Assembly (NCBI GenBank): GCA_013287235.1
Contig: JABDEF010000003.1
Coordinates: forward strand, 32,169-49,006
DNA from: Gammaproteobacteria bacterium
GTDB lineage: Bacteria; Pseudomonadota; Gammaproteobacteria; DSM-16500
DNA length: 16,838 bases
Direction of reading: 5' to 3'
This document shows, in pieces, positions 1 through 8,759 of this stretch (within the stretch, counting starts at the first letter, position 1; each line of letters begins with the position of its first letter). Under the pieces are notes generated by a model. It was not told the origin of the DNA, did not search any database, and saw only the letters and a list, made by a program, of their open reading frames with translations. Position numbers and translations under genes: made by a program.

Positions 1-180
1 AATTATTATAGTCATGTATATTCTTCATTAAAACGAAAAGGTCAACCCATCCCGACAAATGATATGTGGATTGCAGCTCAAGCATTAGAAAATGGCTGTG
101 CGATTTGTACTTACGATAAACATTTCAGTGCGATTGATGGGTTAATGATTGGAAATACCATCACAGAACTCATGCTCTAG
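1..180 (+). CDS. PIN-domain toxin (VapC-like), 3' end only
   Basis: The window opens inside a reading frame that runs to the TAG at 178-180; 59 residues are visible. The segment PIPTNDMWIAAQALENG followed by TYDKHFSAIDGL matches the C-terminal part of VapC-type PIN domains. There, the Asp of the ND-W-IAA motif and the Asp before KHF are part of the acidic Mg-binding site of the endoribonuclease. Family knowledge: VapC toxins cleave tRNA or rRNA and are neutralised by an adjacent antitoxin, which would lie upstream, outside the window. The stop is only 21 bp before the ligD start, in the same orientation, so read-through transcription into ligD is possible. The N-terminal half cannot be judged from here. 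Confidence 0.8.
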   Translation, partial: NYYSHVYSSLKRKGQPIPTNDMWIAAQALENGCAICTYDKHFSAIDGLMIGNTITELML

Positions 181-201
181 TTTTTTTTAAAAAGGATTTT
201 T

Positions 202-2523
202 ATGAAATTTGCACTTTACAATAAAAAACGCGATTTTAAAAAAACACGAGAGCCCAAGGGGATCGTAAAAAACAAATATCATCATTTATTTGTCATTCAA
301 AAACACGCCGCAAGTCACTTGCACTACGATTTTCGTCTAGAATTAAACGGTGTATTGCTGAGTTGGGCCGTGCCAAAAGGTCCCTCCTTAGATCCAACCG
401 TTAAAAGACTTGCGATGCATGTCGAAGATCATCCGGTCGAGTACGGTAACTTTGAAGGTATCATTCCAGAAGGGCAATATGGCGCAGGTACTGTGATGCT
501 CTGGGATAAAGGGATTTGGATCCCGGAAGATGAAAATCCCTTAAAAGCATACCGTGATGGGCATTTACGATTTACGATCAAAGCAAAAAAGTTAAAAGGT
601 CGATTTAGTTTAATCAAATTTAAATCTTTAAAAAGTAGCAAAGATAATGCATGGTTTTTAATAAAAAGCAAAGATAAATATGCAAAATCAAAGGATGAAT
701 ATGATATTATCCTAGAAAAACCGAACAGTGTTTGGCGCCCCCCTTTTCCAAAGGGGGTGAAGTTGCAAAGTGCTTTTCCCAAAATCATTTTTCCTGAATT
801 AGCCACATTAACCGATATCCCGCCCAATGGGGAAAATTGGTTGCATGAAATAAAACTGGATGGTTACCGAATTTTGACATTTAAAAAAGGGAAAAAAATA
901 CGCTTGATGTCTAGAAATAATAAAGAATGGACGAAATATTTTCCTAATTTGCATCATGCTTTAAGTCAGTTATCTGCTACAAATATTATCTTAGATGGAG
1001 AGGTGGTTTTATTGGATGAAAACCATCGTTCTGATTTTCAATTATTACAAAATTCGATTAATTCAAAAGAAGAAAAAAATTTCCTTTATTATATTTTTGA
1101 TATACTTTATTACGAAAAATTTGATCTTATGTCATTAACTTTACTTGAGCGGAAAAGCCTATTACAAGAAATTTTGTATGAGGCCAATCAAGACTGTTTA
1201 ATCTATAATGATCATATCATAGGTTCAGGTGCTGAAATTTTTAAAAAAGCCTGTAAAATGTCTTTAGAAGGTATTGTTTCAAAAAATATTCAAAGTCCTT
1301 ATATTGAAAAGCGTACAAAAGATTGGTTAAAAATTAAATGTGTCAAACGCCAAGAATTTGTGATTGGTGGCTTTACGCGGCCACAGGGTGCACGAAGTCA
1401 TTTTGGTTCTTTATATTTGGGTTATTATGAGAATAATAAATTAATTTATTGTGGAAATGTTGGAACAGGATTTAATGAGAAATCACTTACGCAAATTTCC
1501 AAAAAATTAAATCCATTAATCATTAAAAAAAACCCATTCGCGACTAAACCCCCAGGGCGCACGGGAGCAACATGGGTTTCGCCAAAATTAGTTGCAGATA
1601 TAGAATTTAGTGAATGGACAGATGACAATATTTTACGTCAAGCGCGTTTTAAAGGGTTACTGCCCATTAAAATCACAAATCCTAATAAAATATTATATCC
1701 AGAAGGAAAAATAACTAAATTAGATTTAATGCAATATTATGATGAAATTATGGATTGGATTTTGCCTTTTATTGTCAATCGACCATTAACCATTCTTCGT
1801 TGCCCAGATTCTTACAAAGAATGTTTTTTTCAAAAACACATTAACAAAAGTACCCCACAGCATTTGTATGGTATTTCCATTAAAGAAAAAGAAAAGACAG
1901 AAAAGACAATTTATATCAAAGATCGAGAAGGATTACTTTCACTCGTTCAAATGGGAACATTAGAAATACATCCATGGGGTAGTCGGATCGAAAGAGTAGA
2001 ATTACCCGACATGATAACGATCGATTTAGATCCGGCACCCGACATACCGTGGAAAAAAGTTGTTATTGCTGCAAAACGAATCAAAGAAACATTGGATCAT
2101 TTGAAATTAAAAAGTTTTGTTAAAACCACAGGTGGAAAAGGGCTGCATGTCGTGATCCCTATTCAACCGGAATACCCGTGGGCCACGATGAAAAAATTTG
2201 CACATGCCTTAGTGCAATTTATGATGGAAAATTATCCCAACGAATATGTTGATGTGATGACAAAAATAAAGAGAAAAGGAAAAATATTTGTGGATTATAT
2301 GCGTAATCAGCGTGGTGCGACCTCCATTGCTGCTTATTCAACGAGAGCAAAGCCACACGCGCCTGTTGCTGTTCCTCTTCATTGGGATGAGTTGACGAGT
2401 CGAAAAAAAGATACGGATTACACCATTAAGACATTGCCTGAGCGACTCAATCATTTAAAAAAGGATCCCTGGAAAGATTTTTTTAAGATTCGGCAGTCGT
2501 TGAATTTAGATAAACTCAAATAA
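202..2523 (+). CDS. ligD: DNA ligase D (NHEJ phosphoesterase-ligase-polymerase)
   Basis: A 773-residue multifunctional enzyme of bacterial non-homologous end joining, with the Pseudomonas-type domain order phosphoesterase, ligase, polymerase. The 3'-phosphoesterase domain (about 1-165) carries H35, H41, D43 and R45 in KHAASHLHYDFRLE, plus H76 and Y80, matching the known metal and phosphate ligands. The ATP-dependent ligase domain (about 195-480) has the nucleotidyl motif EIKLDGYR with the adenylated lysine at K218. The polymerase/primase domain (about 485-773) has the metal-binding pair D608 and D610 in TIDLDPAP, and TTGGKGLHV at 642-650. Role: trims, fills and seals double-strand breaks bridged by Ku, whose gene lies at 4650-5516 on the other strand. 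The ATG follows an AAAGGA site (190-195). The interdomain linker (residues 178-187) is encoded by a copy of a G/C-tract hairpin repeat that also occurs between genes. Confidence 0.96.
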   Translation: MKFALYNKKRDFKKTREPKGIVKNKYHHLFVIQKHAASHLHYDFRLELNGVLLSWAVPKGPSLDPTVKRLAMHVEDHPVEYGNFEGIIPEGQYGAGTVMLWDKGIWIPEDENPLKAYRDGHLRFTIKAKKLKGRFSLIKFKSLKSSKDNAWFLIKSKDKYAKSKDEYDIILEKPNSVWRPPFPKGVKLQSAFPKIIFPELATLTDIPPNGENWLHEIKLDGYRILTFKKGKKIRLMSRNNKEWTKYFPNLHHALSQLSATNIILDGEVVLLDENHRSDFQLLQNSINSKEEKNFLYYIFDILYYEKFDLMSLTLLERKSLLQEILYEANQDCLIYNDHIIGSGAEIFKKACKMSLEGIVSKNIQSPYIEKRTKDWLKIKCVKRQEFVIGGFTRPQGARSHFGSLYLGYYENNKLIYCGNVGTGFNEKSLTQISKKLNPLIIKKNPFATKPPGRTGATWVSPKLVADIEFSEWTDDNILRQARFKGLLPIKITNPNKILYPEGKITKLDLMQYYDEIMDWILPFIVNRPLTILRCPDSYKECFFQKHINKSTPQHLYGISIKEKEKTEKTIYIKDREGLLSLVQMGTLEIHPWGSRIERVELPDMITIDLDPAPDIPWKKVVIAAKRIKETLDHLKLKSFVKTTGGKGLHVVIPIQPEYPWATMKKFAHALVQFMMENYPNEYVDVMTKIKRKGKIFVDYMRNQRGATSIAAYSTRAKPHAPVAVPLHWDELTSRKKDTDYTIKTLPERLNHLKKDPWKDFFKIRQSLNLDKLK
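733..760 (+). repeat. Hairpin repeat copy inside the ligD linker
   Basis: These 28 bp match 26 of 28 positions of the intergenic stretch at 4612-4639 in the same orientation. The core is CCCCC-TTT / AAA-GGGGG, an 8-bp stem (739-746 with 750-757) around a 3-nt loop. It is in frame in ligD and encodes W178-R-P-P-F-P-K-G-V-K187, between the phosphoesterase and ligase domains. That the coding copy arose by insertion of a mobile or spreading repeat is inference. Confidence 0.65.
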
Positions 2524-2554
2524 TTTAAGTATATAGGAATTTCCATGCTAATCC

Positions 2555-2652
2555 GTCATTGCGATGCCTCGTGCTTTTTACGAGGTGACGCAATCCAGAA
2601 AAGCCTTTCTGGATTGCGTCACCTCGTAAAAAACACGAGGCATCGCAATGAC
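2555..2652. repeat. 98-bp near-perfect palindrome (REP/MITE-like)
   Basis: Two 47-bp arms (2555-2601 and 2606-2652) are complementary at 46 positions, with one C/A mismatch (2574/2633), around the loop AGCC. The arms begin GTCATTGCGATGCC and end next to the loop with ATCCAGAAA. Palindromes with a GTCATTGCGA outer end and an ATCCAG core are a familiar class of dispersed repeat in host-associated proteobacteria. The central 24 bp (2592-2615) share 20 positions with the centre of the palindrome at 10287-10370. No transposase is present, so any mobility would need a helper elsewhere. Confidence 0.85.
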
Positions 2653-2708
2653 AGCGTAGTCCGTGTTTTTTGAACATGAAATATAGAAGCAGAAGAACTC
2701 GAGAATTA

Positions 2709-2760
2709 AATTTCAGATAAGTCTTTTGGTCGCTTTTTACCAAAAGACTTATCTGAAATT
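2709..2760. repeat. Perfect 22-bp inverted repeat with 8-nt loop
   Basis: The arms 2709-2730 and 2739-2760 are exact complements and enclose CGCTTTTT. The arm reads AATTTCAGATAAGTCTTTTG and onward. No T-run follows on the plus side (CTATAGC) and the minus side continues into AATTC-rich sequence, so a plain terminator is not clear. It is unrelated in sequence to the neighbouring palindrome at 2555-2652. Confidence 0.75.
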
Positions 2761-2800
2761 CTATAGCATTCGGGTATAATCACATGCTCAGATGTGAGCG

Positions 2801-2830
2801 TTCCTTCCCCCCGTTTTGTGGGGGAAGGAA
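2801..2830. repeat. G/C-tract hairpin, 11-bp stem
   Basis: TTCCTTCCCCC (2801-2811) pairs exactly with GGGGGAAGGAA (2820-2830) around CGTTTTGT, and a further purine-rich AGGATGGGGGGAG follows. The style resembles the C5/G5 hairpins at 733-760 and 4612-4639, but the sequence is not the same. It lies between convergent genes and may help end transcription. Confidence 0.55.
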
Positions 2831-2894
2831 AGGATGGGGGGAGCTTATAGAAAAAAAAATAAAGAAATTATAAAAATAATATTTGATGTTGTCA

Positions 2895-4430
2895 TTAAAG
2901 GCTGTCGTTTTTAGGTTTATTGCCAAGTGTGCTTTCCTCGCTGATAAACGAATCTAGTATTGCTTGTTCACTTGGTTGAGGAGTAAATAACATATTGCGA
3001 TTCGGGATTGTAGGCTTATTATCTAATTCTGTAGTACCCATAGAAGAAGACATCGGCGCTAGCGTTGGAGTCGTTGTTACCGCATTTGTGTATGAATCTA
3101 CTTTTGCAAAATATGGTGGCGATTGCGTTCCAAGTAAGGCATTGATTGAATCATAGGAATCAATAAGTTTGTTAATTTCTTCTTTACATTTTTGTAAGTG
3201 AGTTTTATTTTTTTCGTCCTGTTCCCAGCCTTGATTGATGAGAAAAGCAGTGAATTCTTTTTGTTGAGGATATGAATCATAAAGCGGCTGAAGGTAAGAC
3301 AATATTTTTTCGCGTTTTTTTTGCAATAAATCTCTCGTATAAGTTGCTGTAACAGGTGTAAACTCGGTTTCTTGTATGCCAAGTTCGGCATTCAATTGAT
3401 GATATCTAGTGATATTTTTATTAATATTTTCTTCTAGTTTCAATAATGACAATAATGATGATTCCTTGACGTATGCGCTAAGTAAGTCTTTGAGTGGATA
3501 AAAATCATATTGTGCTAATGACCCAGCAACAGCAAAATCAACTTTTTTAAATTCATCATTTTTTGTTGTTGTATTTAAATAACGCTTGATTGTTTCTCTT
3601 TCAAGATCGCATTTTTTTTTGTCTTCTAATTCTTTTGCTTTTTTATATCGTTGTCTGTATCTTACATATAACGCATGCCCTGTGACCACCTTTGTCCTGC
3701 TTTCTCTTGATGCTACTGCATGAATTCCTTGATCGTTAGGTATAGAGTCATAGTATGTATAAGGATCGAATTTTTGAAAATGATGTTGTTTTTCTTGTGT
3801 TTTCAAAAGATCATGTTTTAATGACATTTCCTTTTCACTTGTTTGTGGCAATAAAATATTGTTATGCGGAACTATTACCTTATTATCTAATTCTGTACTT
3901 ATAGAAGAAGAAAGCATCGGCTCAGTCTGTTTTGTTTCTTGTGCTTGCGACTTTTGTTTTTGTATTTCATTCCATTGCTTTCTTTCATATCTTCTTCTGT
4001 ATCTCTGAAGTAATGTCTTTCCTGATATTGCTCCTTCCGCGTCTTTTGATACTTCTGTGTGCTTTCCTTCCTTGTCAGGTTTATCAGTATAATATGTGTT
4101 GCTGTTGAATGTTTGCAAATAACTTGGTTTTGGTAGTGTTTCAAAAAAATTAAGTGCCATTTTATTTTCTTTATCTCTTTTTCGATAGGCTGCTGCATCT
4201 GCGCTGTTTTGTGTGCGAATAATCCTACCGTTTACTGTCCATGTTCTGTTCCCATTAATAGTTGTAGGCTTTTTCTTCTCCAGGTCTTCCCGGGTAACAG
4301 GATCATCAGTAAGAAGTTTATTCGTAGTCGTATCGAAGTAATAATAATCTGCTCTATCTTTTCTTAATTGCTTTTTTTTAGAAGGTACTTGACTTTGAAT
4401 ATTATCTTGTTCTTTTCTTTTGCCAAACAT
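2895..4430 (-). CDS. Unrecognised modular protein with duplicated motifs; possible effector
   Basis: A 511-residue, lysine-rich, hydrophilic protein with no signal peptide or membrane segment; I do not recognise the family. It is built from duplicated modules. Module A (about 45 residues) occurs at 107-151 and 220-264, each with an F..-TYY-D start, a G.H centre and an RYR.RY end. The N-terminus (28-87) may be a third, diverged copy. Module B occurs near 173-205 and 460-493, sharing SSS..TELDNK and P..N. Module C is a predicted helical unit at about 308-367 and 384-450, sharing YD.YP, EINK/NINK, NA.LG.Q and YT. The C-terminus ends SFISEESTLGNKPKNDSL, hydrophilic with an acidic pair, which is compatible with but not proof of a type IVB secretion signal. 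The gene lies between ku and ligD, and a G-rich but weak ribosome site (GGGGC) precedes the ATG. A structural or NHEJ-linked role cannot be excluded. Confidence 0.8.
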   Translation of the reverse strand: MFGKRKEQDNIQSQVPSKKKQLRKDRADYYYFDTTTNKLLTDDPVTREDLEKKKPTTINGNRTWTVNGRIIRTQNSADAAAYRKRDKENKMALNFFETLPKPSYLQTFNSNTYYTDKPDKEGKHTEVSKDAEGAISGKTLLQRYRRRYERKQWNEIQKQKSQAQETKQTEPMLSSSISTELDNKVIVPHNNILLPQTSEKEMSLKHDLLKTQEKQHHFQKFDPYTYYDSIPNDQGIHAVASRESRTKVVTGHALYVRYRQRYKKAKELEDKKKCDLERETIKRYLNTTTKNDEFKKVDFAVAGSLAQYDFYPLKDLLSAYVKESSLLSLLKLEENINKNITRYHQLNAELGIQETEFTPVTATYTRDLLQKKREKILSYLQPLYDSYPQQKEFTAFLINQGWEQDEKNKTHLQKCKEEINKLIDSYDSINALLGTQSPPYFAKVDSYTNAVTTTPTLAPMSSSMGTTELDNKPTIPNRNMLFTPQPSEQAILDSFISEESTLGNKPKNDSL

Positions 4431-4593
4431 AAAAATTGCCCCGTTTATTAATATATGTATATATTCTAATCGACTAATCTTAAGGAATTATTAACAGATT
4501 GTTCACGTATATTTTTTTTGAGGCATTTATCTGATTGATTATATTAATTTCGGCACCGCGAGGCGAGAGGATTTTACAGTTTAAAAATCCCCC

Positions 4594-4640
4594 CGCCATG
4601 CAAAAAGCGCATGGCGACCCCCTTTTGCAAAGGGGGTGAG
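4594..4640. repeat. Two adjacent hairpins downstream of ku
   Basis: A CGCCATGC/GCATGGCG stem (4594-4601 with 4609-4616, loop of 7) abuts a CCCCC-TTT/AAA-GGGGG stem (4618-4636). The second hairpin with its flank (4612-4639) is the near-copy of the element inside ligD. Read on the minus strand, the pair follows the ku stop codon by about 10 nt and ends in GGGGGGATTTTT, so it may serve as the ku terminator. The T-run is short and offset from the stem. Confidence 0.6.
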
Positions 4641-4649
4641 TAAGTACGA

Positions 4650-5516
4650 TTAATGCACCGAAACTCTTTTTCCACTGTGTGTTTTTTTCTTAGCATAATG
4701 ATGTACATGTGTTTTTTCTTTCTTATGTTGCTGCATGCTTTTCTTAAGTAAATCAATAAAATCCACTTTTTTACTCATGGGCTTAACGCTTTCACCGCGT
4801 TGCACCATGATGACAGGCGCTTTGTGTTTCATTTTGTTTTGTGCCCATTGATGAACGTATTCTTGAAACTCATCTTTGTATTGATTGGGTTTCCACTTTT
4901 CAAGCATAGATTTTATCAATAATAATGCGGTATTGATTTCCTTGCTATTCACTTTATATTTTTTTAAATCTTCTGACGGCATATCAAAATCAGACAATGG
5001 ACGAATATTTTCTTGATACCGTAAAAGATAAAGCACTAAAGCATTTTTATAACAACCTACGGCACCCAAATATTCTTTCGTGCTGATAATCACTTTGGCA
5101 ATGCCGAAAACACCCGCTTTTTTTAATGCTTCTCTTAAAATAACATATCCTTTTTCACCTTTTTTATCTGGTATCAAGTAATAGGTTTTATGAATCTGTA
5201 TCAATTCGATATTCTCTTTTTTAACAAACCCTTCGATGGCAATCGTTCTCGAATTTTCACCCGCAACCCTTTTTAATTCATCTTCTTCAACCGGTAAAAT
5301 AATATCTTTACTATAAGCATACCCTTTACCGATATTTTCCCATTCGACTTCTCTGCCTGTTTCCGCATTAATGCGTTGATATTTTATTCTTGCATTATTG
5401 CGTTTATCTATTTGATGGAAAGAGACTTTTTCTTCCGTGTTTTCTGAATTAATTAAAGAGATTGGAATACTGACTAAACCAAATGAAATCATACCTTTCC
5501 AATTGGATTGCGGCAT
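4650..5516 (-). CDS. ku: Ku, NHEJ DNA end-binding protein
   Basis: A 288-residue bacterial Ku, of usual length for the family. It begins with the hallmark WKGMISFGLVSIPISL after MPQSN, continues with the conserved VSFHQID segment, and contains the expected ring-core motifs (YYLIPDKKGEKGY, ALVLYLLRYQENIRPL). Bacterial Ku forms a homodimeric ring on double-strand break ends and recruits LigD. The C-terminus is lysine- and histidine-rich (KKEKTHVHHYAKKKTHSGKR), as in Ku proteins with a basic DNA-contacting tail. A strong AAGGAGGAG ribosome site sits just before the ATG. A TATAAT on the minus strand (5560-5555) is a possible -10 box, but I see no good -35. It is 46 bp downstream of valS in the same direction and faces ligD with the modular gene in between. 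Confidence 0.96.
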   Translation of the reverse strand: MPQSNWKGMISFGLVSIPISLINSENTEEKVSFHQIDKRNNARIKYQRINAETGREVEWENIGKGYAYSKDIILPVEEDELKRVAGENSRTIAIEGFVKKENIELIQIHKTYYLIPDKKGEKGYVILREALKKAGVFGIAKVIISTKEYLGAVGCYKNALVLYLLRYQENIRPLSDFDMPSEDLKKYKVNSKEINTALLLIKSMLEKWKPNQYKDEFQEYVHQWAQNKMKHKAPVIMVQRGESVKPMSKKVDFIDLLKKSMQQHKKEKTHVHHYAKKKTHSGKRVSVH

Positions 5517-5562
5517 AACTCCTCCTTTTGATTTAGATGATTATTATATTTATATTATAACA

Positions 5563-8316
5563 CTAAAAAGCCTCAATTCGCTCCAATTGCTGCTCGAGCT
5601 TTTTAAGGGTATTTTGAATATCTTCCAATTTCACCTGTTCTTTTTCGATAACATCCCTGGGTGCTTTTTCCACAAAATTTGGATTACGTAATTTGGTTTC
5701 CGAACGTGCTACTTCTTTTTTTAATTTTACAATTTCTTTTTTGAGGCGTTCTGATTCTTCAGCTTTATTAATCAACCCTTTCATGGGTATTAAAATTTCT
5801 AACTCTCCCAACAAAGCCGTTGCCGATTCTGGATGTGGTTCACCATCTTTAAGCCAAGTGACTTTTTCCAATTTTGCAAGTGTCATGATAAAGGTTTCGT
5901 GACTCTTAAAACGCTCTTTATCAAGCGATGTGCCTTTGTTTAATAAAATCGATAAGGGTTTGCCGGGTGCGATATTCATTTCACTGCGAATGGTTCGTAC
6001 GGTCACAATGATATTTTGTACCCATGCCATTTCTGTTTCAATGGCCGGATTTTTCAATTTCTTATCAACGATGGGATAAGATTCCCACATAATAGAAACT
6101 TTATGTGAATCTTTATTGATACGCTGCCAAATTTCTTCTGTGATAAAAGGGATAATAGGGTGTATGAGACGCGTGATATGTTCTAATACAAAAATTAACG
6201 TATGACGCGTGCCGCTTAATTCTTCTTCATTACTTTTATCGGAATTTAATAAGGGTTTTGATAATTCTAAATACCAGTCACAATATTCATTCCAGGTAAA
6301 TTCATACAAGGATTGCGCGAATAAATCAAAACGATAATCTTTAAGTGCTATTCGTGCGGATTCAATGGTATTCTGAAGGCGCGATAAAATCCATTTATCA
6401 GGAAAAGAAAAGTGTTTTTTGTCGGAAAGCGATTTATTTTCGGTATTCATTAAGACATAGCGCGCTGCATTCCACAATTTATTGCAAAAATTGCGATATC
6501 CTTCTAAACGCCCGGTATCAAAACGAATTTCACGCCCATGGGTTGCAAGGGCTGCAAAAGTAAAACGTAACGCATCGGTGCCATAAGCTTTAATGCCGTC
6601 GGGATATTGTTCGCGGGTGGCTTTTTCGATTTTTTGCGCCATGCGTGGTTGCAACAAACCATAGACGCGTTTATAGACTAAATCATCTAATGAAATACCA
6701 TGTATCAAATCTAAAGGATCTAAAATATTTCCTTTCGATTTCGACATTTTTTGGCCTTCTGCATCACGAATGAGACCTGTAATATAAACTTCTTTGAATG
6801 GGACATCTTCCATGAATTTGAGTCCCATCATAATCATGCGTGCGACCCAAAAGAAAATAATATCGAAACCCGTAACTAAAATATTCGTGGGATAAAACGT
6901 TTTAAGATCTTCTGTTTCATTCGGCCATCCTAAGGTGGCAAATGGCCAAAGACCCGATGAAAACCAGGTATCTAATACATCATTTTCTTGAAGGAGATCG
7001 GTATCCGTTGAAATGTTATAGGTTGCACGCACATCTCCTTCATTATGACCGACATACGTATTGCCATTTTCATCATACCAAACAGGAATTCGATGTCCCC
7101 ACCATAATTGCCGGCTGATGCACCAATCTTCAATATTTTCTAACCATTGATAATAGGTTTTCGTCCAATTTTCTGGAATGAACTTAATGTTGCCTTCTTT
7201 GACGGCGGAAAGCGCAGGTTCTGCCAACGCTTTCATGTTCATGAACCATTGTTTCGTGAGATAAGGTTCAATCACGACGCCTGAACGATCACCGCGTGGA
7301 ATTTTTAAGGTATGTTTTTCGACTTTTTCAATCAAACCTAACACACTTAAATCTTTCACAATTTGTTCGCGTGCAGCAAAACGTTCAAGACCTTGGTATG
7401 CATTCGGTGCATTTTCATTTAAGTGTGCATCCGGCGTGAAAATGTTAATCATTTTTAAGTGGTGCCTTTGCCCAATCGCATAATCATTAAAATCATGTGC
7501 GGGTGTAATTTTGACAACGCCGCTGCCAAAATCTTTATCGACATATTCGTCGGCGATGACGGGAATCGTCCGTCCTGTTAAAGGAAGTTGTACCTCCTTT
7601 CCAATAAAACGCGCATAACGGGTATCATCGGGATGCACCGCAAGCGCGGTATCTCCCAATAATGTTTCAGGGCGTGTCGTTGCAATGGTTAAATGTCCCT
7701 GTATGCCAACCAGAGGATAACGGATATGCCATAATTGCCCTTCTTCTTCCTCATTGATGACTTCAAGATCAGAGATCGCGGTTAACAATTTCGGATCCCA
7801 ATTGACAAGTCTTGTGCCGCGATAAATAAATCCTTCATTGTATAAACGGATAAATGCTTCTCGAACAGCAAAAGAAAAAGATTCATCCATGGTAAATTTT
7901 TCTCGATCCCAATCAACCGTAACACCTAATTCACGCAATTGACGGGTGATGGTATTTCCAGATTCCGCTTTCCATTCCCAGACTTTTTTTTCAAAAGCCT
8001 CTCGGCCTAAATCGTGACGCGATTTTCCTTCCAGCATCAATTGTCTTTCGACCACCATTTGGGTTGCAATTCCCGCATGATCCGTTCCCGGCTGCCAAAG
8101 TGTTTTATCTCCAGTCATGCGATGAAAACGCACCAAAATATCCATGAGTGTTGTGCCAAACCCATGTCCCATATGTAAACTACCAGTGACATTGGGTGGT
8201 GGAATCATGAGGCAAAACGGTTTTCCTTCACCTTTTGGTGCAAAAAAATTATTTTGTTCCCAAAAAGCATACCAGTGTTTTTCAATCGCGTTAGGATTAT
8301 ATGTTTTGTCCATCAT
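5563..8316 (-). CDS. valS: Valyl-tRNA synthetase
   Basis: A 917-residue class Ia aminoacyl-tRNA synthetase that charges tRNA-Val in the cytoplasm. The HIGH-type signature is HMGH at residues 48-51 within [14 protein letters not shown], and KMSKS lies at 523-527. The conserved [15 protein letters not shown] segment is present, as are the connective editing domain between the two signatures and the anticodon-binding domain. The C-terminus is the ValS coiled-coil arm, with heptad-like K/E/L sequence from about residue 850 to the end ([16 protein letters not shown]). The chosen ATG overlaps the holC stop by 4 bp (ATGA), implying translational coupling. The very next codon is also ATG, and MDKTYNP resembles the usual ValS N-terminus, so the true start may be one codon later. 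It is the last gene of the pepA-holC-valS operon. Confidence 0.97.
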   Translation of the reverse strand: MMDKTYNPNAIEKHWYAFWEQNNFFAPKGEGKPFCLMIPPPNVTGSLHMGHGFGTTLMDILVRFHRMTGDKTLWQPGTDHAGIATQMVVERQLMLEGKSRHDLGREAFEKKVWEWKAESGNTITRQLRELGVTVDWDREKFTMDESFSFAVREAFIRLYNEGFIYRGTRLVNWDPKLLTAISDLEVINEEEEGQLWHIRYPLVGIQGHLTIATTRPETLLGDTALAVHPDDTRYARFIGKEVQLPLTGRTIPVIADEYVDKDFGSGVVKITPAHDFNDYAIGQRHHLKMINIFTPDAHLNENAPNAYQGLERFAAREQIVKDLSVLGLIEKVEKHTLKIPRGDRSGVVIEPYLTKQWFMNMKALAEPALSAVKEGNIKFIPENWTKTYYQWLENIEDWCISRQLWWGHRIPVWYDENGNTYVGHNEGDVRATYNISTDTDLLQENDVLDTWFSSGLWPFATLGWPNETEDLKTFYPTNILVTGFDIIFFWVARMIMMGLKFMEDVPFKEVYITGLIRDAEGQKMSKSKGNILDPLDLIHGISLDDLVYKRVYGLLQPRMAQKIEKATREQYPDGIKAYGTDALRFTFAALATHGREIRFDTGRLEGYRNFCNKLWNAARYVLMNTENKSLSDKKHFSFPDKWILSRLQNTIESARIALKDYRFDLFAQSLYEFTWNEYCDWYLELSKPLLNSDKSNEEELSGTRHTLIFVLEHITRLIHPIIPFITEEIWQRINKDSHKVSIMWESYPIVDKKLKNPAIETEMAWVQNIIVTVRTIRSEMNIAPGKPLSILLNKGTSLDKERFKSHETFIMTLAKLEKVTWLKDGEPHPESATALLGELEILIPMKGLINKAEESERLKKEIVKLKKEVARSETKLRNPNFVEKAPRDVIEKEQVKLEDIQNTLKKLEQQLERIEAF

Positions 8317-8759
8317 TCGGTTTTACTCCCGTTTTGTAAATGATGTGTTTGAATATCAAAGCCTTTTGAACGATATTCACGATAATGTTCACGCGCTTTA
8401 TTTTGCGCTTCAGGAGCATTGATCACAATTTCTAAAATGCGTTTAAATTGCGGATAAAATTCAGGAACGTTGAAAGAAAGATTCAATAAAATATCGCGAG
8501 CTTTTTCAGGCGCTTTAGTATATCCAATTTGAATAGGGGGAGCTGGCTCTGGTCCTTCGCCTTGAATATGATGCGGTAAAAAACTATCGTCTCGGTAAGT
8601 CCATAATTTTTCATCGAGCAGATGTGCATCATTCACATTTTCGACATGCACATAAATGCGATGTTTATGTTTATAGGCTTTTTCGATGAGACGGCATGCA
8701 AAATCTAATCGATGCGGCATCGAAGATTCTTCCAATAAATAAAAATCAATTTTTGGCAT
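8313..8759 (-). CDS. holC: DNA polymerase III chi subunit
   Basis: A 148-residue protein matching HolC (chi), the clamp-loader accessory subunit that bridges the polymerase III holoenzyme to single-strand binding protein. Visible family features are the N-terminal IDFYLL strand, the central [31 protein letters not shown] block with its W-T-D-FLPH signature, and [21 protein letters not shown] near residues 91-111. The length is typical. The ATG lies inside the last codons of pepA (14-bp overlap) and its stop overlaps the valS ATG, so all three genes are probably translated from one message. This gene order is conserved in many gammaproteobacteria, which adds weight to the assignment. Confidence 0.92.
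   Translation of the reverse strand: MPKIDFYLLEESSMPHRLDFACRLIEKAYKHKHRIYVHVENVNDAHLLDEKLWTYRDDSFLPHHIQGEGPEPAPPIQIGYTKAPEKARDILLNLSFNVPEFYPQFKRILEIVINAPEAQNKAREHYREYRSKGFDIQTHHLQNGSKTE

Larger units (their letters stand above)
2524..2894. other. Gene-free interval between convergent genes, rich in inverted repeats
   Basis: This 371-bp stretch separates the 3' end of ligD (+) from the 3' end of the 511-codon gene (-). I see no credible coding sequence. It holds three separate inverted repeats (2555-2652, 2709-2760, 2801-2830), then an A-rich tract around 2850-2880. None of the hairpins is followed by a clean T-run on either strand. They may still end transcription from both sides, but they do not look like ordinary intrinsic terminators. 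Confidence 0.7.

Noticed and set aside
429..827. 132-codon minus-strand frame inside ligD, and similar long frames inside valS, pepA, lptF and the phosphoesterase gene
   Set aside because: All lie within well-supported genes, in other frames, with no family features or ribosome sites; they are shadow frames.
2525..2743. 72-codon frame on the minus strand between ligD and the modular gene
   Set aside because: It consists mostly of translated inverted repeats and has no family features.
2801..2846. C/G-tract repeats considered as a CRISPR-like array
   Set aside because: There is no regular spacing, no repeated unit with unique spacers and no cas gene; they are single hairpins.
4476..4484. CTTAAGATT on the minus strand, 46 nt upstream of the 511-codon gene, resembling a PmrA-type half site
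   Set aside because: A single 8-of-9 match in AT-rich DNA is expected by chance; no second half site at the right spacing was seen.
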